Shown here: one piece after another, positions 8,628 through 16,634 of the stretch
Layout of the letters: each line of letters opens with the position of its first letter
How positions within the stretch are numbered: the first letter of the stretch is position 1
Source of the DNA: Halobacterium noricense
GTDB taxonomy: Archaea; Halobacteriota; Halobacteria; Halobacteriales; Halobacteriaceae
Direction of reading: 5' to 3'
Assembly (NCBI RefSeq): GCF_021233435.1
Contig: NZ_CP089468.1
Coordinates: 2,528,597-2,592,596 of the forward strand
Length of the DNA: 64,000 nucleotides
Position numbers and translations under genes: made by a program
Notes under the pieces: generated by a model
The model's input: only the letters and a program-made list of their open reading frames with translations
The model's database searches: none
What the model was told of the DNA's origin: nothing

Positions 8628-9800
8628 TCACGGCGTCCCCGCCACGGGAAGCACGAAGAACGCCAGGTAGGAGAGGACGGTCGCGGCGCTCGGCCCGAGA
8701 ATCCAGAAGGAGACGAACCGCGCGACCGTCGACGGGTCGAACAGCGCCGCCGCGTCCTGCAGGTCGTCGGCGCGCGCCTCGCCGATTTCGGCGACGCCGT
8801 CGCCCGCCTCGACGGCGACCGCGCTCACGGAGACGCCACCCTCGACGTCGCCGCGCGCGAGATCCGCCGCCGTCGCCGTCCGGGACGCGCGCCCCCAGCC
8901 GAGTCCGACGATGGTCATCACCGTCGAGAGCGCGAGACTGATGGGGATGCCGAGCCACGACGCGGCGGTCGTAATCGTCGCCGCGACGACCGTCACGACC
9001 ATGGCGGCCAGCAGCGGGAGGTCCGTGAGTTCGCTTCCAACCGACGCCATCGTGCGGCGCGCGATGGTGAACGCGCCGACGCCGATGGCCGCCGCCGCGA
9101 GCACGACCGCCGGCCCGGGGGCGAGGAGTCCGCCGCCGACCAGTGGTGCGACCGCGTTCGCGACGTTGCTCGCGCCCGCGGAGAACGACATGTAGCACGC
9201 CACGACGACGACGAGCGCGGTACTGACGAACTCCCGGAGCGACGTCCCCGGGCCGAGCGCTGGTCTGGGGATGAACGACGACCAATCGAGCGTGACCATC
9301 GGGCCGTCGGACTGCTCGACTTCGACGACGCGCTGCAGGTGGACGTAGAGGTAGCGCCCGACGACCCCGCCACACCAGAAGCCCGCGACTGGCGCGACCA
9401 GCCACCAGACGACGATTTCCCCGAGCACCGCCCAATCGAGCGTGCCCGTCGCGAGGCCGAGGCCCGCGATGGCACCGACCGCCGTCATCGACGTCGAGAC
9501 CGGGACGCCGTAGGCGTTCGCGACCACCATCCCGAGCCCGATGAACACGAGCACGACGATGCTCGCCTCGACGGTGAACGCGCTCGGCGCGACGACCCCG
9601 CTGCCCAGCGTCTCGACGACGTTGCGCCCGACCGTCCAGCCGCCCAGCAGGGCGAACACCGTCATCAGCGCCGCTGCGGTCGTCTTCTTCGTGACGCCCG
9701 CGCCGACCGACGGCCCCCACGCGACGCCCGTCGACGACCCGCCGACGTTGAAGCCGACGAACGCCGCGGCCGCGACGGCGAGGACCAACAGGACCTCCAT
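8628..9800 (-). CDS. PiT family inorganic phosphate permease
   Basis: A 390-residue membrane protein with about ten hydrophobic spans. The two PiT signature loops are present in modified form: GFNVGGSSTGVAWGP near residue 14 and SAGASNVANAVAPLVGG in the second half. A charged cytoplasmic stretch follows residue 310, before the last two spans. PiT carriers import phosphate with H+ or Na+. The start MEVLLVLAV is preceded by a TATA-like GAATATAC about 30-37 nt away. Divergent from serS. The open frame continues far upstream, but that is antisense to serS. Confidence 0.88.
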   Translation of the reverse strand: MEVLLVLAVAAAAFVGFNVGGSSTGVAWGPSVGAGVTKKTTAAALMTVFALLGGWTVGRNVVETLGSGVVAPSAFTVEASIVVLVFIGLGMVVANAYGVPVSTSMTAVGAIAGLGLATGTLDWAVLGEIVVWWLVAPVAGFWCGGVVGRYLYVHLQRVVEVEQSDGPMVTLDWSSFIPRPALGPGTSLREFVSTALVVVVACYMSFSAGASNVANAVAPLVGGGLLAPGPAVVLAAAAIGVGAFTIARRTMASVGSELTDLPLLAAMVVTVVAATITTAASWLGIPISLALSTVMTIVGLGWGRASRTATAADLARGDVEGGVSVSAVAVEAGDGVAEIGEARADDLQDAAALFDPSTVARFVSFWILGPSAATVLSYLAFFVLPVAGTP

Positions 9801-9935
9801 GTGTTCTCGCGTACGCGGTTCGGGGTGGTGTATATTCTGGATGTGGCCGATATTCGGGCGGTCGCCCGGCTCCGGTTCGTGAGCGGTTACGGGGATGCGA
9901 TACGTTCTTGCCGGCGCCCCCGCAAACTCCGGCAA

Positions 9936-11315
9936 ATGCTGAGCAGACAGTACGTCCGCGAACACCCCGAGGAGGTCCGCGACGCCCTGCGGAAGAAGGG
10001 CGTGGACGCGGACCTCGACCGGATTCTGGAAGTCGACGAGGAGTGGCGCGACCGCAAGGCCCGCGGCGACGAACTCCGCCACGAGCGCAACGAGGTCTCC
10101 TCGAAAATCGGCGAGCTCAAGCAGGAGGGCGAGGAGGAGGCGGCCCAGGAAGCCATCGAGCGCTCGCAGGAACTCAAAGACGAGCTCGAGGAAATCGAGA
10201 CGTGCGCGGACGAACTCGAGGCCGAACTGGAGCGCAAACTGCTCACGCTCCCGATGGTCCCCCACGAGGAGGTGCCGGTCGGCGAGGACGAGTCCGACAA
10301 CGTCGAGCGCCGCCGCGAGGGTTTCGACGACGTCCGCGACCTCCCGGACGAGGTCACGCCGCACTACGACCTCGGCGAGGAACTGGACATCCTGGACTTC
10401 GAGCGCGGCGCGAAAGTCTCGGGCGGCGGCTTCTACTTCGCCAAGGGCGCGGGCGCGCGCCTCGAACACGCGCTCGTCCAGTTCATGCTCGACGTCCACC
10501 GCGAGCAGGGCTACGAGGACGTCTTCCCGCCGATTCCCGTGAATTCGAAGTCGATGGAGGGGACCGGGCAGTTCCCGAAGTTCGTCGAGGACGCCTACCG
10601 CATCGGCGACGTCAACGATGCCGACTACGACGAGGACGACCTCTGGCTGCTGCCGACCGCGGAGGTCCCGGTGACGAACATGTACCGCGACGAGATTCTG
10701 CTCAGCGACGACCTCCCCCTGAAACACCAGGCGTACTCGCCGAACTTCCGGCGGGAGGCCGGCGAGCACGGCACCGAGACCCGCGGCATCGTGCGCGTCC
10801 ACCAGTTCAACAAGGTGGAGATGGTGAACTTCGTCGAACCCGAACAGAGCTACGAGCGCTTCGACGGCCTCGTCGACGAAGCCGAGTCGGTGCTGCGCCG
10901 TCTCGGCCTCCCCTACCGGATTCTGGAGATGTGCACGGGCGACCTCGGGTTCACGCAGGCGAAGAAGTACGACATCGAGGTGTGGGCTCCCGGCGACGAC
11001 ATGCCCGAAGGCCCCGAGGAGGGCGGGCGCTGGCTCGAAGTTTCGTCCGTCTCGAACTTCGAGGACTTCCAGGCGCGGCGCGCGCGCATCCAGTACCGCC
11101 CCGAGCGCCACGAGAGCGCGGAGTACCTCCACACGCTGAACGGCTCGGGGCTGGCGGTGCCGCGCGTGCTCGTCGCCATCCTCGAATACTACCAGAACGA
11201 CGACGGAACCGTCGACGTGCCCGAAGCGCTCCAGCCGTACATGAACGGCCAGGAAGTCGTGGAGGGCTCGGCGAAAGTTGGCGAGTCCGCGCTCGGCGCG
11301 GGCGAACGGGAGTAG
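9936..11315 (+). CDS. serS: Seryl-tRNA synthetase
   Basis: A 459-residue class II synthetase. Residues 1 to about 105 form the long coiled-coil tRNA-binding arm, rich in E, K and R. Motif 2 is seen as FRREAGEHGTETRGIVRVHQ and motif 3 in GSGLAVPRVLVAILEYYQ. It charges tRNA-Ser; a tRNA-Ser(GGA) gene lies at 33.2 kb. The ATG at 9936 (MLSRQYVREHPEEVR) matches the usual N-terminus. Confidence 0.97.
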   Translation: MLSRQYVREHPEEVRDALRKKGVDADLDRILEVDEEWRDRKARGDELRHERNEVSSKIGELKQEGEEEAAQEAIERSQELKDELEEIETCADELEAELERKLLTLPMVPHEEVPVGEDESDNVERRREGFDDVRDLPDEVTPHYDLGEELDILDFERGAKVSGGGFYFAKGAGARLEHALVQFMLDVHREQGYEDVFPPIPVNSKSMEGTGQFPKFVEDAYRIGDVNDADYDEDDLWLLPTAEVPVTNMYRDEILLSDDLPLKHQAYSPNFRREAGEHGTETRGIVRVHQFNKVEMVNFVEPEQSYERFDGLVDEAESVLRRLGLPYRILEMCTGDLGFTQAKKYDIEVWAPGDDMPEGPEEGGRWLEVSSVSNFEDFQARRARIQYRPERHESAEYLHTLNGSGLAVPRVLVAILEYYQNDDGTVDVPEALQPYMNGQEVVEGSAKVGESALGAGERE

Positions 11316-11395
11316 CGCGCAGGTCGGCGAGTAGGCTTTTCCTCGTGCGCTGCGACCCGCCCCGTATGAACGCGAGCACGCGGAGGTGTGGGTGA

Positions 11396-12364
11396 ATGGT
11401 GGAACTCGGCTACACGCTCTCCAGCGAGGAGCACGAGCCAAACGACCTCGTGGAGTACGCCGCCCGCGCGGAGGACGTGGGGTTCGACTTCCTCTCGATT
11501 TCGGACCACTTCCACCCGTGGGTGAGCCAGCAGGGCGAGAGCGGCTTCGTCTGGTCGACGCTCGGCGGCGTCGCGCACGCCACCGACGACATCCCGGTGG
11601 GCATCGGCGTCGTCTGCCCCATCATGCGCTACCACCCCGCCATCGTCGCGCAGGCGTCGGCGTCGGTGGCGTCGATGCTCGACGGCCGGTTCTTCCTCGG
11701 CGTCGGCACGGGCGAACTGCTGAACGAGCACATCGTCGGCGAGCACTGGCCCGAGCACGCGGTCCGCCTCGAAATGCTCGAAGAAGCGGTCGAAATCATC
11801 CGCAAACTCTGGGCGGGCGGCCAGCAGAGCCACCACGGGAACCACTACACCGTCCAGAACGCGCGGCTGTTCACGCGCCCGGAGGAGACGCCGCCCATCA
11901 TCGTCTCCGCGTACGGCCCAGCCGCAGCGAAGAGCGCCGCCGAAATCGGGGACGGCTTCTGGTCGGTCGGCCCACAGGACACTGTCCGGACGTGGGAGGA
12001 GTACGGCGGCGAGGGCCCGCGGTACACGCAGTTGAGCGTCTGCTACGCCGAGACCGAGGATGAAGCAGTCGAGACGGCCCACGAGTGGTGGCCAAACACC
12101 GCGCTTCCGGGCGAACTCTCCTCGCAACTGCCGACGACCGCGCACTTCGAACAGGCCTGCGAGATGGTCACCAGGGAGGACATCGCCGAGTTGGGGCTCG
12201 TCACCAGCCCCGACCCCGAGGACCACGTCGCGGCCGTCGAGAACGCCGTCGAGGCGGGCTACGACCGCGTGTACGTCCACCAGGTCGGCCCGAATCAGGA
12301 GGAATTCTTCGAGTTCTACGAGGACGAGGTGCTGCCGGCGGTCGAGTCGATAGCGCCGGCGTAA
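11396..12364 (+). CDS. LLM-class F420-dependent oxidoreductase
   Basis: A 322-residue TIM-barrel protein of the luciferase-like monooxygenase superfamily. It begins VELGYTLSSEEHEP and has SDHFHPWVSQQGESGFVW, GIGVVCP and LGVGTGELLNEH, typical of the F420-dependent glucose-6-phosphate dehydrogenase-like group of haloarchaea. It should transfer hydride between F420 and an unknown alcohol or aldehyde; F420 use is inferred from family. Its last 49 nt overlap the 3' end of the convergent NTF2-like gene. Confidence 0.85.
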   Translation: MVELGYTLSSEEHEPNDLVEYAARAEDVGFDFLSISDHFHPWVSQQGESGFVWSTLGGVAHATDDIPVGIGVVCPIMRYHPAIVAQASASVASMLDGRFFLGVGTGELLNEHIVGEHWPEHAVRLEMLEEAVEIIRKLWAGGQQSHHGNHYTVQNARLFTRPEETPPIIVSAYGPAAAKSAAEIGDGFWSVGPQDTVRTWEEYGGEGPRYTQLSVCYAETEDEAVETAHEWWPNTALPGELSSQLPTTAHFEQACEMVTREDIAELGLVTSPDPEDHVAAVENAVEAGYDRVYVHQVGPNQEEFFEFYEDEVLPAVESIAPA

Positions 12365-12681
12365 GTCGTCAGTCCGCGGATTTCGCCGTCAGCGGTGTCG
12401 AAGGCGTCCACGAACGCGAACAGTTCGCGGCCGTCGTCGACGGCGAGCAAGCGCCCGTGGACCGCCACGCCCTCAGCGCCGTCGTACACCGCGTCGACGA
12501 CGTGGCGGGTGTCGGTGCGCGGGCGGTCGTCGCGCATGAACGCGACGAACTCCTCGCGCCCCGAGAGCGTCATGTCCGGGCGGATGTGCTCGAACTCGGG
12601 CGCGAGCACTCCACGGAGGGCGTCGTAGTCCCCGGCGTCGATGGCGTCGTAGTAGGCCCGCGCGAGCGCAGCGTCGTCCAT
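12316..12681 (-). CDS. NTF2/SnoaL-like small protein
   Basis: A 121-residue protein with the alpha+beta cone pattern of SnoaL-like folds: YYDAIDAGDYDALRGVLAPE, then FEHIRPDMTLSGREEFVAFM and beta-rich VAVHGRLLAVDDGRELFAF. Members include isomerases, ester hydrolases and ligand-binding proteins; no catalytic residue can be assigned. The start MDDAALARAYYD is chosen over an upstream open frame antisense to tsr3. Its stop lies inside the 3' end of the oxidoreductase gene. Confidence 0.7.
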   Translation of the reverse strand: MDDAALARAYYDAIDAGDYDALRGVLAPEFEHIRPDMTLSGREEFVAFMRDDRPRTDTRHVVDAVYDGAEGVAVHGRLLAVDDGRELFAFVDAFDTADGEIRGLTTYAGAIDSTAGSTSSS

Positions 12682-12781
12682 ACCCGATGGTGGATTCGCC
12701 CGGATAAGAAACCGGTGGAGCGACGCACGGCAACCACCCGGCGAACGGGGTGTTTTTCCTCCGTGACGGACTACACGAGGT

Positions 12782-13309
12782 GTGGACCTGCACGTCCGGT
12801 ACGAGGGCGACGACGACCCGAAGAAGTGCACGGCGCGCAAGCTCGCGCGCTTCGACGAGGCCGTCCTCCACGAGACGGCGCGCGCGACGCCGTACGGCGT
12901 CGTCCTGAACCCGCACGCCGACACCGCGCTGTCGCCCGCGGACGCCGACCACGGGCGGCTGGTGGCGCTGGACTGCTCGTGGGAGACCGCCGGCGAAGCG
13001 ATGTTCGAAATCGACGGCGAGCACCGCGCGCTCCCGTTCCTCGTCGCCGCCAACCCCGTGAATTACGGGCAGCCGTTCCAGCTCAACACGGTGGAGGCGT
13101 TCGCCGCCGGGCTGTGCATCCTCGGCGAGCGCGAGCACGCTGAGCGCATCCTCTCGAAGTTCACGTGGGGGCACACGTTCCTCGAACTCAACGAGGAGCC
13201 GCTCCGGCGGTACAGCGAGTGCGCGGACTCCGCCGAAGTCGTCGCGGTGCAGGAGGACTATCTCGCGGACGAACCGGACGCGGCTGAGACGGAGGAGGAG
13301 TGCTCATGA
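12782..13309 (+). CDS. tsr3: 16S rRNA aminocarboxypropyltransferase Tsr3
   Basis: A 175-residue DUF367/Tsr3 enzyme. It transfers the aminocarboxypropyl group of SAM to a modified uridine in the small-subunit rRNA decoding region. Family segments are [56 protein letters not shown] and [12 protein letters not shown]. The start is GTG ([16 protein letters not shown]). The stop overlaps an ATG that opens a broken ORF, marking the left edge of a decayed island. Confidence 0.92.
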   Translation: MDLHVRYEGDDDPKKCTARKLARFDEAVLHETARATPYGVVLNPHADTALSPADADHGRLVALDCSWETAGEAMFEIDGEHRALPFLVAANPVNYGQPFQLNTVEAFAAGLCILGEREHAERILSKFTWGHTFLELNEEPLRRYSECADSAEVVAVQEDYLADEPDAAETEEECS

Positions 13310-13551
13310 CCGGTGAGCTCGGAGACACGTACGTCGCAGCGCTCTAGCACTACACCGCCGAGCTACCGGCTGACGCCGATGAATATTAAGAAGTCACCGA
13401 CATCCGGAACGTCGAAACTCCCGAAAAAGTTCCATCACGCGCATCGAACACCACGAGGGAGATCAACGGCAACTGGTACCATTATTATCAGCGGCACGGC
13501 GATGACACCATCAAATCCGAGTACATCGGCCTAGCGAATTCCAGTAAGTAA
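13306..13551 (+). pseudogene. Decayed ORF remnant downstream of tsr3
   Basis: The ATG overlaps the tsr3 stop (ATGA) and reads [13 protein letters not shown] then TAG. The same frame continues HYTAELPADADEY then TAA. A second frame starting about 13390 encodes EVTDIRNVETPEKV and ends near 13551 with NWYHYYQRHGDDTIKSEYIG. That tail resembles the Y-Y-rich ends of small haloarchaeal DNA-binding or transposon proteins, which is only an impression. Stops plus a frameshift indicate a relic, not a working gene. Base composition is lower in GC than the neighbours. Confidence 0.6.
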
Positions 13552-13568
13552 TCTATCTACAGAGACGC

Positions 13569-14096
13569 TTACGCCGTGCCGAACCAGTCTTCAATATCGT
13601 TGTAGAACTCCTGAACGGTCTCCTGCTGGAAAGAACCCACGTAGCAGAGCGGATACCTCCGGTTGGATTCGTTTGTATATTTGAGGTATCCCTCAGGAGA
13701 CCGGAGGCCACTATCATTTATGAACGAGTCTCGGTCGAAAACCACGTGATAGCCGCCGAAATCACCCAACGATCCCTTCCGATTGAATGCCAAGCAAGAA
13801 AAACCGCCATGCTGGAAATCTGTTCGCAATCCGCGGAGAAACGTGAGACGACGACTATAGTAGGGAAGCGTAGAGTGCTCTCCACTATTCGCAAACTGCC
13901 GTTGATGGATCTCAACGGAGCGCTCTGTATGTTGGTTAATGAGAACACGGATTGTCTCATTAAGCGAGTACAGCGACGAGAGATAATTATGGAGTAGACG
14001 CAAGACTTCGAACCCCTCTTCCTCGCGGTTCTCAGTCTGACAGACGAATACCGGGTTCGTCTTCAGGTCACCGTCGACGAACTCGTCCAGTTCCAA
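13569..14096 (-). CDS. Hypothetical protein, possibly HEPN-like and N-terminally truncated
   Basis: A 175-residue, mostly helical protein in a lower-GC island. No family is recognised with certainty. The helix containing FLRGLRTDFQHGGFS carries R-x4-H (RTDFQH, about residues 93-98), the spacing of the HEPN ribonuclease motif, and an earlier helix (SLYSLNETIRVLINQHTE) could form the paired bundle. The only in-frame start after the upstream stop is a TTG, and no ATG or GTG exists near it, so the gene may have lost its true 5' end. The C-terminus (QETVQEFYNDIEDWFG) is intact. Function unknown. Confidence 0.55.
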   Translation of the reverse strand: MELDEFVDGDLKTNPVFVCQTENREEEGFEVLRLLHNYLSSLYSLNETIRVLINQHTERSVEIHQRQFANSGEHSTLPYYSRRLTFLRGLRTDFQHGGFSCLAFNRKGSLGDFGGYHVVFDRDSFINDSGLRSPEGYLKYTNESNRRYPLCYVGSFQQETVQEFYNDIEDWFGTA

Positions 14097-14239
14097 ATAA
14101 TTCTAGTCGACTGTTCGCTTTGCGACCAAGAGGCGCCGCTCAGCATTCGGCGAGAGTTACTCTGATGGAGTAATACGGTGGCCTGCTACTGCTTGAATTT
14201 GGAACTGAAAAACAGTCGAATCAGACGCTCCCACAGTAC

Positions 14240-14362
14240 CTACTCCGAAGATTCGTCGTCAGTAAATCGAACTGCCGACAACGCCTTTCGCGTCGTCTCA
14301 ACGTCGCCTCCCGCAGATTCGGCCACTTCTTCCGAGGTTGGCGCAGAGCGGGATTTTCCCAT
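14240..14362 (-). CDS. Mini HTH-like peptide (40 aa)
   Basis: Reads MGKSRSAPTSEEVAESAGGD then VETTRKALSAVRFTDDESSE. The segment PTSEEVAESAGGDVETTRKAL looks like the helix-turn-helix of haloarchaeal winged-helix domains (helix, G-x-turn, recognition helix). It is preceded in frame by a stop six codons upstream, so it is either a true microprotein or the fragment of a longer regulator. It lies between the HEPN-like ORF and the frameshifted lipoprotein. Existence as an expressed gene is uncertain. Confidence 0.4.
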   Translation of the reverse strand: MGKSRSAPTSEEVAESAGGDVETTRKALSAVRFTDDESSE

Positions 14363-14442
14363 TATGGTGACGACTACTCACTGCAACCTCAAAAATATAT
14401 TCCTCAGAAAGACAATCGAAATAGTCAATTCAAACATCATTT

Positions 14443-14972
14443 CTAGCTGAATTTCTCATAGGAGAACGACACCTTGCTCGGGCCCGAGTGTGTCGGCGGA
14501 ATCTCGAATACGAATGTCGCCGTAACACCACCATCGAAAACATCCAACGCATCCACCGTGCCCGTCACCTCGTACACCTCTGTCTCAGCCCAATCCGGAG
14601 CCGGCTGATTGCTGTCCTCGTCGTTGTACTCCTGAATTTTCTTCGATTATACATCCAAATCGTCACTGGAGACCGCTCAACAACTTCCACCGAGAACCGG
14701 GCTTTCGTATTCCCCGTCGTAAACGCAATTTCAATTTGGCGTTCATCGCTCTTCGTCACCGGAAAGGTAGAGCTCTCGCTCCCGCGATTCCTATATCTCG
14801 AAGAATCGTTCGGATAGTCGTCATCACTATCCGGCACGTCATCTCCATCCGCATCCGGCGGAGAATTCTCGAGAACTCCAAGACATCCCGTTCCAGAGGC
14901 CAGCCCCCCGACGCCGAGGAGGACTGTTCGCCGCTTGAACTGCGTCGACTGCTTCCCTGTCTTCTCAACCAT
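14443..14972 (-). pseudogene. Tat lipoprotein, frameshifted near 14631-14650
   Basis: The start encodes a twin-arginine signal (FKRRTVLLGVGGLASGTGC) with a lipobox cysteine, then an acidic D-rich linker and a beta-rich domain ending VERSPVTIWMYNR. There the frame breaks. The next frame continues KKIQEYNDEDSNQPAP, then DVFDGGVTATFVFEIPPTHS and SKVSFSYEKFS to TAG at 14443. The two parts together would make about 176 residues of a secreted, membrane-anchored protein. The break is at an A-rich stretch (CGAAGAAAATTC on the minus strand), so a real mutation or a sequencing error are both possible. Confidence 0.65.
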
Positions 14973-15078
14973 GCTGCTGTTCGTTCCTTATAATGCTGGC
15001 TCTAAAAATCCAAAATTGATAACGAAAACTAGAACCGGCGTATAACCGCCGGTTACTGGAAAAGCCGTAGCACCGTTC

Positions 15079-15256
15079 ATGGACCGGTACTACGAATACC
15101 TCGACACCGACCCGGACGCCCGGCAGGCTGTCGACCCTCGCTGACCGGCTCGCTATCGGGAACTCGCTGGCGCTCGTTTACTTCGAGAACACCGAAAAGA
15201 AGCACTCGAACCGCACGATTTTCCAGTAGTGGTTCATCGAGTGCGTCGCCGGCTGA
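15079..15256 (+). pseudogene. Decayed ORF remnant of unknown family
   Basis: ATG at 15079 reads [19 protein letters not shown] then stops. From 15140 a second frame reads [20 protein letters not shown] and KHSNRTIFQ, then TAG, then WFIECVAG and TGA at 15254-15256. The run of plausible protein across one frameshift and one nonsense codon argues for a broken gene fragment at the right part of the island. No family is recognised. Confidence 0.4.
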
Positions 15257-15338
15257 CTGCGGGGACCGCGCGGACGACGCCGAACAGCCCAAGTCAGCAT
15301 TCCGAACGCTTAAACGCGTTGGCGCCGAATCCGGCCCC

Positions 15339-15482
15339 ATGAGCGAGACCATCGAGAAACGCCTGCTCGAGAAGCAGATTTGCATGCGCTGTAACGCCCG
15401 GAACCCGAAGCGCGCCTCCGAGTGCCGCAAGTGCGGGTACAAGAACCTGCGCCCGAAGGCCAAGGAGTCCCGCTCGACGTAA
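15339..15482 (+). CDS. rpl40e: 50S ribosomal protein L40e
   Basis: A 47-residue zinc-ribbon protein with [18 protein letters not shown] and [16 protein letters not shown]: two CxxC pairs and a basic tail, typical of archaeal L40e. It is a large-subunit protein. A TATA-like CGCTTAAACG lies 23-32 nt before the ATG. It separates the decayed island from a further gene remnant. Confidence 0.93.
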   Translation: MSETIEKRLLEKQICMRCNARNPKRASECRKCGYKNLRPKAKESRST

Positions 15483-15488
15483 TCGCGG

Positions 15489-15650
15489 TCAGTCTTTCTC
15501 GCCGTTCCACTCGTCTTCGAGCACCGAGTAGTAGCGCACGTCCCATCGACGCCGATTTCGTCGCAGTGGACTTCCTCCTCAGTTCGCAGCCGAGTTCATT
15601 CGGGAGCACGCGGTAGCGGCGGTGCTGGACGAACCCGTAGTTCGTAGCGA
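15489..15650 (-). pseudogene. Possible acetyltransferase C-terminal remnant
   Basis: On the minus strand, frames switch between FVQHRRYRVLPNELGCELR, then EEEVHCDEIGVDG, then VRYYSVLEDEWNGEKD with TGA at 15489. The pattern resembles the C-terminal strands of GNAT (RimJ-like) acetyltransferases, with a final YYSVLEDEW. No start or N-terminal half is present in this stretch, and two frame changes are needed. Low confidence. Confidence 0.35.
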
Positions 15651-15706
15651 GGGGGCGAAAAAAGCGTCCTCGTGGTGTGACAGGCAGTTACAACGCAGAA
15701 TCGGGG

Positions 15707-16315
15707 CTACTCGTCGTACTTGGGTTCGCGGCGCTCGGCGCGTTCGAGCGCGCGCTCGACGACCTCGCGCACGTCGCCGTGGAAGACGCTGCCGTGGCCC
15801 GCGTACATGTGCTCGACAGTGTCCGGCATCCGCTGGAGGAGTTCGCGGACGCTCCCGATGAGGCGTTCGCGGGACTGGCCGGGCATGTCGGTGCGGCCGA
15901 AGCTCCCGTCGTCGAACGCGCCGTCGTCGTGAACGACGACGTCGCCGGAGAACAGCGCGGCGTCTGAGACCAGCGAGACGTGGTCGGGGGCGTGACCGGG
16001 CGTGAACACGACGTCGAAGTCGTCGTCGCCGATTCTGACGTTGTCGCCGTCGCCGAGTTCGTGCGTGCGAAGGCGGTGGTCGGCGAATGCGTACACGTCG
16101 GGGTCGAAGGCGTCCACGACCGCGTCCAGTTGCTCGACGTGGTCGCCGTGCTGGTGGGTGAGGACGACGCGTTCGAGGTCGTCAACGTGACGCCGAATTT
16201 CGTCGACGACGCCGTCGAAGGCACCGGCGTCCACGAGCGTCGGCTCGTCGCCGGGGACGAGATAGGCGTTGCAGGTGAACGTCTCGGCGTCGAAGGTGAC
16301 GTGGACTACGTCCAT
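15707..16315 (-). CDS. MBL-fold hydrolase (glyoxalase II-like)
   Basis: A 202-residue metallo-beta-lactamase fold protein. The metal motif HQHGDH sits near residue 54, further ligands in FTPGHAPDH and in ALFSGDVVVHDDG, and the final conserved histidine in AGHGSVFHGDV. It likely hydrolyses a thioester such as S-lactoyl-glutathione or an analogue (gamma-glutamylcysteine in haloarchaea); the substrate is inference. Monocistronic, no partner gene adjacent. Confidence 0.85.
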   Translation of the reverse strand: MDVVHVTFDAETFTCNAYLVPGDEPTLVDAGAFDGVVDEIRRHVDDLERVVLTHQHGDHVEQLDAVVDAFDPDVYAFADHRLRTHELGDGDNVRIGDDDFDVVFTPGHAPDHVSLVSDAALFSGDVVVHDDGAFDDGSFGRTDMPGQSRERLIGSVRELLQRMPDTVEHMYAGHGSVFHGDVREVVERALERAERREPKYDE

Positions 16316-16421
16316 GCGAGCACCGTCGCCCGCTGGCGTGGTAAAACAGCGGGATTTTTGACGGGCGATTCCCTACTGGGCGGGGGACTTTTGAGGGAAG
16401 AGTCCGTACATGTACGTGAAC

Positions 16422-16601
16422 ATGGGTTTCGGGAGCTACGACGAATCCGAACAGGAGAATCAGTCTCTCGACTCAGCGGACATCGACGCGGAGGAGGACC
16501 TCGACACCGCGGAGTTCGAGCACAGCGGCGACGTGAGCTACGAAATCGGGGCGTCGAACGACGAACTGCTCGACCGGCTGCAGGACATCAAGGGCGAGTA
16601 G
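16422..16601 (+). CDS. Small acidic haloarchaeal protein (DUF5786-like)
   Basis: A 59-residue, very acidic protein starting MGFGSYDESEQENQ, a beginning I associate with a widespread haloarchaeal DUF5786-type family. The C-terminus ASNDELLDRLQDIKGE may be a short amphipathic helix. An upstream in-frame ATG at 16410 is possible, but the MGFGSYDES start matches the family. Function unknown. It precedes the DUF99 gene by 33 nt and may be co-transcribed. Confidence 0.7.
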   Translation: MGFGSYDESEQENQSLDSADIDAEEDLDTAEFEHSGDVSYEIGASNDELLDRLQDIKGE

Positions 16602-16634
16602 CGTGGTCGTCCGCCGGGAGCCGAGAGTAGGACT

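Noticed and set aside
8628-11441. A single 937-codon minus frame joining the phosphate permease with upstream sequence
   Set aside because: The upstream part is antisense to serS, and the true permease starts at 9800 with a TATA-like site.
14631-14650. Programmed ribosomal frameshift in the lipoprotein
   Set aside because: No slippery heptamer or following stem is visible, and no such case is expected for this protein type; mutation or error is simpler.
14488-14817. Plus-strand ORF of 109 codons
   Set aside because: Antisense to the frameshifted lipoprotein, whose two halves read much better as protein.
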